From: Candidatus Anaerotruncus excrementipullorum
Lineage (GTDB): Bacteria; Bacillota; Clostridia; Oscillospirales; Ruminococcaceae
DNA length: 37,046 bases
Reading direction: 5' to 3'
NCBI GenBank assembly: GCA_019114825.1
Contig: DXES01000080.1
Location: 1-37,046, forward strand
Position numbers and translations under genes: made by a program. Shown here piece after piece: positions 6,958 to 16,600 of this stretch (position 1 is the stretch's first letter; every line of letters begins with the position of its first letter). Below the pieces are notes generated by a model. It saw only the letters and a program-made list of their open reading frames with translations. It ran no database searches and was not told the DNA's origin.

Positions 6958-8130
6958 ATGGAGTACAACTTTGACAAGGTCTACGATCGTATGGGCTCCG
7001 ACAGCATCAAATGGGAAAAACAGCTGAAATTCGGCGTTCCCAGCGGGCTGACCCCCTTCTGGATCGCGGACACCGACTTCGCAACGCTTCCCCAGGCGGT
7101 AGAAGCGATGCGCGCCCGCCTGGAGCACCCGATCTTCGGGTACACCTTCACTCCGGAAAAGGTTCTGGAGGCGGTCCAGGGCTGGTACAAGCGCCGCCAC
7201 GGCGTGGATCTGCCGGTCTCCGCCTACGCGGCCGCCCACGGCGTGGTCACATCCATCTGGTTCTCCATCCGGGCGTTTACCCAGGAGGGGGACGGCGTGC
7301 TGGTCTCCACCCCGGTGTATGACCCCTTCTTTGTGGTCATCGAGGACCAGAACCGCAAAAAGGTGGACTGCCCGCTGGTCTATGAGGACGGCGCCTACCA
7401 CATCGACTGGGAGCAGCTGGACGCCAAGCTGGCCACCGTGAAGGCGATGATCTTCTGCAACCCCCACAACCCCACCGGCAACGTGTGGACCGCGCAGGAA
7501 GTGGAGCGGGTGGTCCAGCTCTGCAAGAAGCACGATGTGTGGCTGTTCTCGGATGAGATCCACGGGGACGTGGCCCTCTACGGCAACCGCTGCACCTCCG
7601 CCGCCCAGTTCGCGGCCGAATATGACAAGATGGTGGTCTACACCGCCATCAGCAAGACCTTCAATATGGCGGGCCTGGAGTCCTCCTGCAACATCATCCC
7701 CAACCCCGACTACAAGGCCGCTTTGGTCAACTGCATGCACGGCGCCTGGCTGATGGGCCCCAACTGCATGGCCAACCCCGCCATCGCCGCCTGCTACACC
7801 TATGGCGACGAGTGGGTGGACCAGATGAACGCCTACCTCACCGAAAATGCCGAATATGTGATCCATACGCTGGCCGAGAAGGCCCCCGCCATCAAGGTGG
7901 TGAAGCCCCAGGGCACCTACCTGATGTGGCTGGATTTCAACGCCTTCGGCATGACCAGCAAGCAGATCACCGACGAGCTGGTGAAGGAGTATGGCGTGGC
8001 GGTGGGCGACGGCTCCGGCTACGGCAATGCGGAAGGGTTCATCCGTTTCAATATCGGCTGCCCCCGCGCGACTTTGGAGAAAGGCGTCGAAGCGCTCTGC
8101 CGCTTTGCCGCTTCTAAGAAAGAGAGGTAA
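6958..8130 (+). CDS. PatB/MalY-type PLP-dependent C-S lyase (fold type I, aminotransferase class I/II)
   Basis: WIADTDFATLP...AVEAMRARLEHPIFGYT..., NPHNPTGNVW, LFSDEIHGD, SKTFNMAGL (PLP Lys), RFNIGCPRATLEKGVEAL. Start after GGAGG. Confidence 0.88.
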   Translation: MEYNFDKVYDRMGSDSIKWEKQLKFGVPSGLTPFWIADTDFATLPQAVEAMRARLEHPIFGYTFTPEKVLEAVQGWYKRRHGVDLPVSAYAAAHGVVTSIWFSIRAFTQEGDGVLVSTPVYDPFFVVIEDQNRKKVDCPLVYEDGAYHIDWEQLDAKLATVKAMIFCNPHNPTGNVWTAQEVERVVQLCKKHDVWLFSDEIHGDVALYGNRCTSAAQFAAEYDKMVVYTAISKTFNMAGLESSCNIIPNPDYKAALVNCMHGAWLMGPNCMANPAIAACYTYGDEWVDQMNAYLTENAEYVIHTLAEKAPAIKVVKPQGTYLMWLDFNAFGMTSKQITDELVKEYGVAVGDGSGYGNAEGFIRFNIGCPRATLEKGVEALCRFAASKKER

Positions 8131-8136
8131 AAAAGA

Positions 8137-9456
8137 ATGGGAAACAAACTGAACTTTACAGACTGCCTAGGCTTCTGTATCGGCCAGATCGTCGGCTCCG
8201 GCATCTTCGTGCTCACCGGCATCGTCATGGGCCTCACCGGCCATGGTATGCCCTACGCCTTCATCCTGGCCGCTATCATCTCCCTGCTCCAGCTGATCCC
8301 CATGGCCATCATGGGCTCCGCAATGCCCGCCACCGGCGGCAGCTATGTGTATGCCAAGCGGCTGATCGGGCCCCGGGCCGGCTTTGTCTACCTGATGATC
8401 TTCGTGCTCTCCCAGGTGCTGATCGCCACCTTTGCGCTGGGCTTTGCTGACTATGTGCAGGTGATCTTCCCCGGCGTCTCCACGAAGGTGGTCGCCACCC
8501 TGGCCATCCTGGCCGCGGCCGGCGTCAACATCATCGGCCTGAAGACCTCCGCGGTGGTCCAGAAGGGCATGGTGGCCCTGCTGCTGATCTCCCTGGGCGT
8601 CTACATCGTCTTCGGCCTGCCCCGGGTCAGCTGGGAGATGCTGACCCCCACCATCGACAACCTGATGCCCAACGGGTTCCTCTCCTTCCTGCAGGGCGCG
8701 ACCATGCTCTCCTTCGCCTGCGGCGGCGCCAAGTTCCTGGCTGAGAACGGCGGCGAGGTGGAGAACCCCGGCAAGACCATCCCCCGCGCCATGGTGGTCT
8801 CCACACTGATTGTGGCCGTCTTCTATGCCCTGGTGGGCGTTGTGGCCGCCGGCGTGCTGCCCCTGGACCAGGTGGCCGGCCAGAACATCTCCGTGGTTGC
8901 CAAGGACGTGTTCCCCGCCCCCGTCTATCTGTTCTTTGTCATCGGCGGCGCCTGGTTCGCCCTGCTGACCACCCTGAACGGCACCCTCTCCTGGGTCACC
9001 CGCGGCCTGCAGCGCGCCTCCTTCGACGGCTGGCTGCCCAAGTCCTGGGGCAAGGAGACCAAGAGCGGAGCCCCCATCTATCTGCTGGGCTTCTTCGTTG
9101 TGGTGGGCCTGATCCCGGTGCTCACCGGCATGGACACCACCGATATCGCCAACATGGGCACCGGCTGCTCCAAGCTGTCCGACCTGCTGATGGTGTACGC
9201 CTGCTTCCGCCTGCCTGACGTGCTGCCCGAGGTGTATGAGAAGTCCACCTTGAAGATGGCCCCCGGCAAGCTGAAGGCGGTCATGGTCCTGGTGTTCCTG
9301 GTCCTGGGCGGCACCTCCGCGGTGAGCCTGTCCAGCCTGACCGGCGGCCAGTTCCTGGGCATGGGCGTGTTCATCGTCATCGCCATCATCGTGATGCTGC
9401 TGCGGCAGAAGCACTTCAAGGATGCGGACAACTTCAAGGCCAACAGCAAGGCCTAA
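8137..9456 (+). CDS. APC-family amino acid permease
   Basis: GQIVGSGIFVLTGIVMG..., GGSYVYAKRLIGPRAGF, about 12 hydrophobic segments. Confidence 0.85.
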   Translation: MGNKLNFTDCLGFCIGQIVGSGIFVLTGIVMGLTGHGMPYAFILAAIISLLQLIPMAIMGSAMPATGGSYVYAKRLIGPRAGFVYLMIFVLSQVLIATFALGFADYVQVIFPGVSTKVVATLAILAAAGVNIIGLKTSAVVQKGMVALLLISLGVYIVFGLPRVSWEMLTPTIDNLMPNGFLSFLQGATMLSFACGGAKFLAENGGEVENPGKTIPRAMVVSTLIVAVFYALVGVVAAGVLPLDQVAGQNISVVAKDVFPAPVYLFFVIGGAWFALLTTLNGTLSWVTRGLQRASFDGWLPKSWGKETKSGAPIYLLGFFVVVGLIPVLTGMDTTDIANMGTGCSKLSDLLMVYACFRLPDVLPEVYEKSTLKMAPGKLKAVMVLVFLVLGGTSAVSLSSLTGGQFLGMGVFIVIAIIVMLLRQKHFKDADNFKANSKA

Positions 9457-9496
9457 GCGGTCCTCTATCCGGCAATTTTAAGCAATCCATATTTTC

Positions 9497-9534
9497 CGAA
9501 ATCGTTGCCGGCTCTTTTGCCGGCAACGATTTCG
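9497..9534 (+). repeat. perfect 16-bp inverted repeat between the permease and FAD oxidoreductase genes, without a U-tract
   Basis: CGAAATCGTTGCCGGC-TCTTTT-GCCGGCAACGATTTCG, followed by cgcaataaaaagg. Confidence 0.85.
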
Positions 9535-9557
9535 CGCAATAAAAAGGAGGCGATGAG

Positions 9558-10817
9558 ATGCGCTACGCCATTGTGGGCTTCGGCACCGCCGGCTATCACG
9601 CCGCAAAGGCGATCCGTGCCGGGGACCCGGCCGGGGAGCTCCATGTCTATGGGGACACCGGCCTGGCGCCCTACAACCCCATGCTCACCACCTATTATGT
9701 CTATGGCAAGCTGGACCGGAAGGGGCTCTTCCCCTTTGGGGAGCTGGCCCAGCTCCAGGAGCAGCTGGGCTTTACCTACCACCACGAGCGTGTGATAAAG
9801 GTCCACGCCCAGGAGAGGACGGTGGAGACCGCCTCGGGGACCGAGCCGTATGACAGGATCCTGGTCGCCACCGGCGCCACCGCCTTTGCCCCGCCGGTAA
9901 AGGGCCTGGAGCCGGAGGACTCCTTCCTGATGCGCACCGTGGAGGATGCTCAGCGGCTCAAAGACCGCCTGGACCGGGGGGACGTAAAGACCGCCGTGGT
10001 GGTGGGCGCCTCCATGGCCGGGATCAAGGTGGTGGAGGTGCTGGCCAAGTACGGCGTCCAGGTGGTGCTGGCCGACCTGGCCAAGACCATCTTCCCGCTG
10101 GCAGCCTACCCGGAGGTGGCCGCCATGATCGAGGGGCGGGTGGCCAAGCGGGGGATCGACCTGCGCTTTGGCGTCACCATCGACCATATGGAGACGGTAG
10201 ACGGCCAGAAGACCGCCTTTCTCACCGACGGCACCGCAGTCCCCGCCGATCTGGTCTCCCTGTGCATCGGTACCCGGGCGGCCACAGCGGTGGTCCAGGG
10301 GGAGGTGGAGATCAACCGGGGGATTGTGGTCAACGATCGGATGGAGACCTCTGTCCCGGGCATCTATGCCGCCGGCGACTGCTGTGAGGGCAACAACCTG
10401 GAGAGCGGCCAGCACCAGATCATCGGCCTGTGGGCCAATGCCAACCGCCAGGGGCGGACGGCCGGCGCCAACATGGCCGGCTGCGAGGCCGCCTTCGAGG
10501 GCAATATCCTCCACAACATCACCCACTTTATGGATATGGACTTCATTGGCTTTGGGGATAACCGCATCCAAGGGGAGGTCCTGGAGACCGGTTCCCCCGA
10601 CCACGGCCTCTATATCCGGGTGGTCCTCCAGGAGGGGAAGATTGTGGGGGCCAATATTCTGGATGACTACCGCATCAGCGGCATTGTAAAAAACTATATG
10701 CTCCGCCTGTTCGCCGGGGAGCAGGGGAAGCTGCCCGACTACCAGAAGGCCATGCTCCTGCGCTCAGGGGTGCCGGAGAAATTTATCGACAAATTGGAGG
10801 GGAAGCTGCATGGATGA
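9558..10817 (+). CDS. FAD-dependent pyridine nucleotide-disulfide oxidoreductase-family protein
   Basis: GFGTAGYHAA, ILVATGATAFAPPVKG, VVVGASMAGIKVVEVLAKYG, GIYAAGDCCE. Confidence 0.85.
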   Translation: MRYAIVGFGTAGYHAAKAIRAGDPAGELHVYGDTGLAPYNPMLTTYYVYGKLDRKGLFPFGELAQLQEQLGFTYHHERVIKVHAQERTVETASGTEPYDRILVATGATAFAPPVKGLEPEDSFLMRTVEDAQRLKDRLDRGDVKTAVVVGASMAGIKVVEVLAKYGVQVVLADLAKTIFPLAAYPEVAAMIEGRVAKRGIDLRFGVTIDHMETVDGQKTAFLTDGTAVPADLVSLCIGTRAATAVVQGEVEINRGIVVNDRMETSVPGIYAAGDCCEGNNLESGQHQIIGLWANANRQGRTAGANMAGCEAAFEGNILHNITHFMDMDFIGFGDNRIQGEVLETGSPDHGLYIRVVLQEGKIVGANILDDYRISGIVKNYMLRLFAGEQGKLPDYQKAMLLRSGVPEKFIDKLEGKLHG

Positions 10818-12942
10818 CCTGAACGCACTGCTGAAGGCCAAGATCCCCTGCCCCCAGACGGGGATTGAGGTCAAACACACCGTGTGCGCCATCTGCTCTC
10901 CCGCCTACAACTGCGGCATTGACGCCTATGTGAAGGACGGCAAGCTGCTGAAGGTGGAGGGGATGGACAGCCACCCCCGCAGCAAGGGCGGCCTTTGCAC
11001 CAAAGGCCTGGCCAACCGGGAGTTTGTCTATCGATCCGACCGGATTTTGACCCCCCTCAAGCGGGTGGGGGAACGGGGGGAGGGGAAGTTTTGCCCCATC
11101 ACCTGGGAGGAGGCCTACACGGAGATTGCCCAGAAGCTGCTGGCTATCCGGGCCCAGGACGGCCCGGACGCGGTGGCCTTCTTTGGCGGCTACAACAAGT
11201 GGTACCGCCCCTGGCTGCGCCGGTTTGCCCATTCGTTTGGCACCTATAATTATGGCACCGAGTCCTCCACCTGCATGACCGCCGGTTGGATGGCCTGGAA
11301 GGTGGCCGCCGGGCAGCTGGCCCGGCCGGATATGGCCCACTGCGACCTCTATCTGGGCTGGGCGTTTAACCCCTACTACTCCGGCTACCTCAACGCCCAA
11401 GCCGCTGAGAAGCGCAAGGCGGAAGGGGTCAAATTCATTGTGGTGGACCCACGGATTACCCCCACCACCGAAAAGTTGGCCGACCTGCACCTGCGGCCCC
11501 GGCCGGGCACCGACGGCGCTTTGGCCCTGTGCATCGGCAACACCCTGATCCAGCGGGGCTGGATCGACCGGGAATTTATCCAGCAGCATGTCCATGGCTT
11601 TGCAGAGTACGCTGAATATGCGAAGGATTTCAACGAGACCAATGTGGAGGCGCTCACCGGGGTGCCCTACAGCCAGGTGCTCCAAGCCTGCGAAATGATC
11701 CGGGACAGCAAGGCCATGGCCATTCAGGAGAACAGCGCCCCCATTCCCCACCACAAAAACGGCCTGCAAAACTACCGGGCGATCATGGCCCTCTCCGCCC
11801 TCACCGGCAACTTTGACCGGGTGGGCGGTCAGGTTCCCGCCCACCACAGCTTTACCCACCAGATCGCGGGGTTTGAGACCCGGGAGGAGGAGTGGCAGGA
11901 CGCCACCGCCCCCGCCCATCAAAAGCCCGCGGTGGGGGAGGAGCGGTTCCCCCTGTGGTTCCACACCGAGCGGGAGATGCAGGTGGTGGACCTGGCCCGC
12001 CAGATCAATGAGGGCACCCCCTACCCGGTGAAAGCGATCTTTGGTATGGGGGTCAACTTCCGGATGCTCCCCCAGGATGGGGAACTGGTGAAGGCCATCA
12101 AAAAGCTGGACTTTTTTGTCAATACCGACCTGTTCCTCACCGATACCTGCAAGCTGGCGGATATCGTCCTGCCGGTCTGTTCCTCTCTGGAGCGGGGGGA
12201 ACTGGAGACCTACCCCGGCGGTTGGGCTTGGTTCACCAAGCCGGCCATCAAACGGGTGGGGGAGAGCAGGAGCGATGTGGAGATCATCCGGGATCTGGCC
12301 CAGCGGATGGAGTTGGGGGACCGGGAGCTGGAAGCCGGTTATGAGGCCAATGTGGACTTTATGCTCTCCAACCTGGGGCTCACCGTGGCAGAGCTGAAAC
12401 AGTCGGAGGTACCAGTGAAGGTGGACTTCACCCCCTATCAGCCGGGCACCCGCCGGCGGGAGGGCCTGCCCACCGCCACCGGCAAATTCGAGCTCTATTC
12501 GGAGATGATTGCCAGCCATCCCCAGTGGGGACTGGACCCGCTGCCCACCTACTGCCCGCCGTTGGACGATGCGGATGAAAAGGAATATCCCTATGCCCTC
12601 TGCTCCGGCGGCCGCCTGCCCAATGCCCTGCACTCCCGGCTGCACAAGGTGCCCTGGCTGCGCAGCCTGCGCCCCGACCCCACCGCAGAAATTTCCTTGG
12701 AGGATGCCCAGGCCTTGGAGATCTCGGACGGGGATGGGATCGAGCTCTATACCGCCCGGGGGAGCATCTCGGTGAAGGCCCATCCCTCCCGCCGGGTACA
12801 GCCGGGCGTGGTGTTCTTCTACCACGGCTACAGCCAGGCGGATGTGAATGCCCTTATGTCCGACCAGCATGTGGACCCCTATTCCGGTTTCCCGGCCTAT
12901 AACGCCACCCGCTGTGGCATGAGAAAGAAGGTGGAGCAATGA
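10810..12942 (+). CDS. molybdopterin (bis-PGD)-dependent oxidoreductase, DMSO reductase superfamily, no evident Tat signal
   Basis: N-terminal [4Fe-4S] motif CAICSPAYNCG...GGLCTKG; CPITWEEAY; LTGNFDRVGGQVP; molydop-binding C-terminal domain. Start overlaps the previous gene by 8 nt. Confidence 0.9.
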   Translation: MDDLNALLKAKIPCPQTGIEVKHTVCAICSPAYNCGIDAYVKDGKLLKVEGMDSHPRSKGGLCTKGLANREFVYRSDRILTPLKRVGERGEGKFCPITWEEAYTEIAQKLLAIRAQDGPDAVAFFGGYNKWYRPWLRRFAHSFGTYNYGTESSTCMTAGWMAWKVAAGQLARPDMAHCDLYLGWAFNPYYSGYLNAQAAEKRKAEGVKFIVVDPRITPTTEKLADLHLRPRPGTDGALALCIGNTLIQRGWIDREFIQQHVHGFAEYAEYAKDFNETNVEALTGVPYSQVLQACEMIRDSKAMAIQENSAPIPHHKNGLQNYRAIMALSALTGNFDRVGGQVPAHHSFTHQIAGFETREEEWQDATAPAHQKPAVGEERFPLWFHTEREMQVVDLARQINEGTPYPVKAIFGMGVNFRMLPQDGELVKAIKKLDFFVNTDLFLTDTCKLADIVLPVCSSLERGELETYPGGWAWFTKPAIKRVGESRSDVEIIRDLAQRMELGDRELEAGYEANVDFMLSNLGLTVAELKQSEVPVKVDFTPYQPGTRRREGLPTATGKFELYSEMIASHPQWGLDPLPTYCPPLDDADEKEYPYALCSGGRLPNALHSRLHKVPWLRSLRPDPTAEISLEDAQALEISDGDGIELYTARGSISVKAHPSRRVQPGVVFFYHGYSQADVNALMSDQHVDPYSGFPAYNATRCGMRKKVEQ

Positions 12943-13448
12943 GCCGCCTGGCAATCGACCTGGATATGAGCAAATGCGTCTCCTGCGGCGCCTGCGCCAT
13001 AGCCTGTATGGACCAAAACGATATCGAGCTGGATGCCGGCAAAGGCCCCTTCCGCTGTGTCTTCGACATGGAGGAGCGGGAAGGGTTCAGCCACCTCTCC
13101 CTGGCCTGTATGCACTGTGTGGACGCCCCCTGCATTGTGGGCTGCCCCAGCGCCTGCATCCACAAGGACCCCGAGACCAACCTGACGGTCTTTGACACCA
13201 CCAACTGTATCGGCTGCCACTCCTGCGCCATGGCCTGTCCCTACGGTGTGCCCTCCTTTGGGCCGGATGGGAAGATGGTCAAGTGCGATGGCTGTTATGT
13301 CCGCGTACACCATGGGCTGCTGCCCGCCTGTGTCAAGGTCTGCCCCACCAAGGCGCTGCGCCTGATCGACCTGGATGCCCCTGCAGAGATCCCGCCGGAG
13401 CATTCCCTACGCCAGCGCAGCCTCGCCCTGCTGGAACGCCAAGTGTGA
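12939..13448 (+). CDS. 4Fe-4S dicluster electron-transfer subunit (DmsB/PsrB-like)
   Basis: Four Cys motifs: CVSCGACAIAC, CMHCVDAPCIVGC, CIGCHSCAMAC, CDGCYVRVHHGLLPACVKVC. ATGA overlap with the Mo subunit. Confidence 0.9.
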   Translation: MSRLAIDLDMSKCVSCGACAIACMDQNDIELDAGKGPFRCVFDMEEREGFSHLSLACMHCVDAPCIVGCPSACIHKDPETNLTVFDTTNCIGCHSCAMACPYGVPSFGPDGKMVKCDGCYVRVHHGLLPACVKVCPTKALRLIDLDAPAEIPPEHSLRQRSLALLERQV

Positions 13449-13477
13449 TTTCCCTCCTAACCATATCGCGTTCTCCT

Positions 13478-13521
13478 AAAACGGCTTGCCGCCTGCATTT
13501 TGCAGGCGGTAAGCCGTTTTT
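13478..13521 (+). terminator. intrinsic terminator of the C-S lyase/Mo-oxidoreductase operon
   Basis: AAAACGGCTTGCCGCCTGCA-TTT-TGCAGGCGGTAAGCCGTTTTT. Confidence 0.85.
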
Positions 13522-13568
13522 ACAGGGAAACACGTTTTTTGCCAATCCAGTTGGGAAAATGAAAATGT

Positions 13569-13607
13569 AAAAAGCGGCTGCCCCGCCGCATAGCGGAGCA
13601 GCCGCTT
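13569..13607 (-). terminator. intrinsic terminator of the M16 peptidase gene
   Basis: AAGCGGCTGC...GCAGCCGCTT stem with a T-run on the minus strand. Confidence 0.75.
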
Positions 13608-13617
13608 CCATCCATTC

Positions 13618-16600
13618 TTAGCCCTGCCGGTAGTCATAGACAGCGTCATAGACCTCCGCGGCGGCCTGGATCAGGGCGGCATTGCCGACGGTCACCAGCC
13701 GCATATCCTCCCACAGGGTACGCATGGCCTCTACAGCAGCTTCCCTGTCCGCCGGGGTGGCTTCCAGCATCTCTCTGGCCAGACGCTGTTGGAGGCCGGT
13801 GTCAAATCCAGACAGCGTATATTGCATGGCTATCATCATCCGTTCCAGCTTGCCGGTGGGCCTGGTGACGAGGGAATAGGCGCTGAGGATGTAGCCATCC
13901 AATTCCTCCTGGGTGAGCTCCAGCTCCGCCAGAACATCGGGAATCTGCGCAATCGCCGCAACACTGGCAGCGGGGTTGGGGTCGCTGTAGCTATAGACGG
14001 ACAGCTGATTCAACTGGGAGGACACCAGGACGCCAGCACTGTAGGCCAGCCCCTGGAAGCGGATGGTGGGGACCAGATATTGGTTCTCCAGGGCATAGAG
14101 GAAGGGGAATAGGGTTCCGGAGAGATTCTCCAGTTTTTTTGCATCAAGGACGGCCGCGGTGGTGGTGGTGCTCCCCTCGGTGACCACTGCAAATTGGTCC
14201 GGATACTGTGGGAAGGCATGGGCAGCCTGGGCCTTGGGCAGGGAGGGCAGGGCCCCCAACTTCTCCCCAGCCAGAGCACAGAACCCATCCAGCGTGTCGG
14301 CGGGGGCGGCAGCCATCACCACCAAATTGTCCCGGTGGAGGATATGTCCCGAGATCTCCTGCAGCTTGGCGGTCAGGGTGTCCATAGCGGCGGGATCGGC
14401 ATCCAGCTGTGCCCGCTGCTGGGCGAGGAACTCATAGAACCCTTGGCCGGAGAGCATCTCAGCGTATTGGTAGCTGGCACCGGACACTGTTTGGGCAAGG
14501 AGTAGGGCCAAATCCATTTCATCCGCCCGGGAGAGGTCGCTCTGCGGAAGAATCTGGTCGATGGCGTACAACACCTCCTCCGGGTTCAGATCCAACTGCC
14601 CAAACAGTTCCAAAAGCAGATCCAGGCTGTCCTCGGTATCCTGGGGCAGGGCGTACCATTGGAGGTATACAAAGGGATTGGCAAATGCCCCGGAATCGGG
14701 ATATTTCGTGCCGAGGGTGTAGCCGTAGAGATACTGCATGGCCAGCTGGTTCATCTCGGTGGCTGTGTGGGTTTTTGTGCCCAGCTGGTCTGCAAGCAGC
14801 AGGTAGAGGCGCAGATAGTACAGGTCCTCCTGGGGGATTGTGCTGGTGTCGAAGTAGACGGCATAGGACCCAATGCCCTCCATGCCGGAGGGGACGGTGA
14901 GGTAGGTGATGCCCTCCTCCTGCCGCTGTGTGACCTGGGGCAGCGGCTCCTCCAAAGGCAGGTCGGCCACCGGGATGGACAGGTCCTCATTCTGCATCTG
15001 GAGGGCGTTCCATTCATCGAAGGCCAAGGTATCGGCCACCAGCTGCTCCAGCTCCGCCTGGGTCATGCCCGCCTTTTTCTCGGCCAGATAGTCGGCCTGC
15101 TCCTGGAGAATCTGCTCAGCCAGGCCGGGCTGGGGGGTGGAGGTGACCAGGGCGCTGCGCTGGGCATTTTGCAGGTTGGCGGTCAGCTGCCGGATGAGCT
15201 GTTGGTCGGTGTCCTGGCGCAGGGTGTCAAAGGCGGCGTTCTGATCCAAAAGGCTGTCGGTCTCCCCGGTCTGCACCCACTTGTAGGCCACATAGGGGAA
15301 GATGTTTTCGATGATCACATCGGCCTGTTCCAGGGTGGTATAGTCGCCGATCTCCTTGGCCTTCAGGATGGACTCCACCAGGGCGGGGTCCAGCCCCTCC
15401 TCTGCCACCTGGGCTAGCGTCTGTTCCACCACCGCCTTGAAGGGGGCGGCGTCCTCCGGGTTGGCGCTTTGCAGCATGAAGGCAAAGAACGGCTTGGCTG
15501 AATCGATCCCCACCCCGGCGGACCCCAGGGAGGTAATACCGGCGTTATACAGATTTTCCCGGAAGGGGGAGCCCACCATATTGAATGCGGAGGACAGCAG
15601 GTCATACTCGGCCAGCTGGGTCCAGTCGGCGCCGTCCAGGTCCATGGCATAGAAGATATAGCTGACATCCCGGGTGGCGCTGCCCTCATAGGCAGGGATG
15701 GGCAGGGCAACTTCCACATAGCCGGACTGGGTGGGCGGATCGTCATAGGCGCTCAAGTCGGTGCCCTGGGCAGGGTAATGAGAGAGGTACTCCCCATCCA
15801 AAAATGCCAGGAAACTTTGGTAATCCAGGTCGCCATAGAGCAGCAGCAGGGAATTGTCGAAGTGATAGGCTCGGTCGTAGGTGGCCACCGTATGTTCATA
15901 GGTGAGGCCCTCATAGTTCTCAAACGCCCAGCCCAGCATATTGGCGGCATACTCCCCGGGATAGAGGGCCTGCAGGAGGTTGCGCATCGCATTGAGGGAG
16001 ATGTCGGTCATCCGGCCGGTATCCTCGCTGAAGACGGTCCCCCCCATCTGAATGGGGTCGTCCACATCATAAAGCATATACCGCAGGGCTTCCCGTTGGA
16101 AGAACCGCTCATCCTTCAAAAAGCTGGGGTCTACCATACAGCTCAAGTAGGCGTCTGCCATCTTTTGCAGCTGTTCTTCGCTCTGGCTGGCCACAGGGTA
16201 GATGGTGAATGTCAGGTTGGTAAAGGCGTTGAGATAGGTGTTGTAGGTCTTGCCCATCAGGTCAAAGAACAGGTCGTGGCTGGGGTATTTTCCAGAGGAG
16301 GCGAGCACCGCATGTTCAAACACATGGTTGGTGTCGGTCTCGTCCACCTGGGGGGTGCGGTAGGCCACAGCGAACGCCCGGTTGGTGTCGTCATTTTGAA
16401 TATAGAGCAGCTGGGCTCCGCTCACCGTATGGGTGAACGAGAGCAGGTTGGCGTCCAGTGGCGCAAAGGGTTCCACTGAGGTGAGGGTGAATCCGGCAAT
16501 CTCCTCCCCTATTTGGGGCGCAGCTTCGGGGCCTGCCGGCTGCTCCTGGGCAGGCTGGGAGGCGGCAGGCTGGCTGGAGGCTGCCTGGGAGGCCTCGCCG

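Noticed and set aside
8167-9414. 415-aa minus-strand ORF opposite the APC permease
   Set aside because: His/Gln/Gly/Asp-rich shadow ORF of a GC-rich membrane protein gene; no family features, no plausible start context.
11220-11300. Possible selenocysteine (in-frame TGA) in the Mo-oxidoreductase active site
   Set aside because: The frame is open throughout; GTESSTCMTAGWM is encoded with TGC, no in-frame TGA.
10783-12954. 723-aa minus-strand ORF opposite the Mo-oxidoreductase
   Set aside because: Mirror ORF of a well-supported gene; low-complexity Gly/His/Leu composition.
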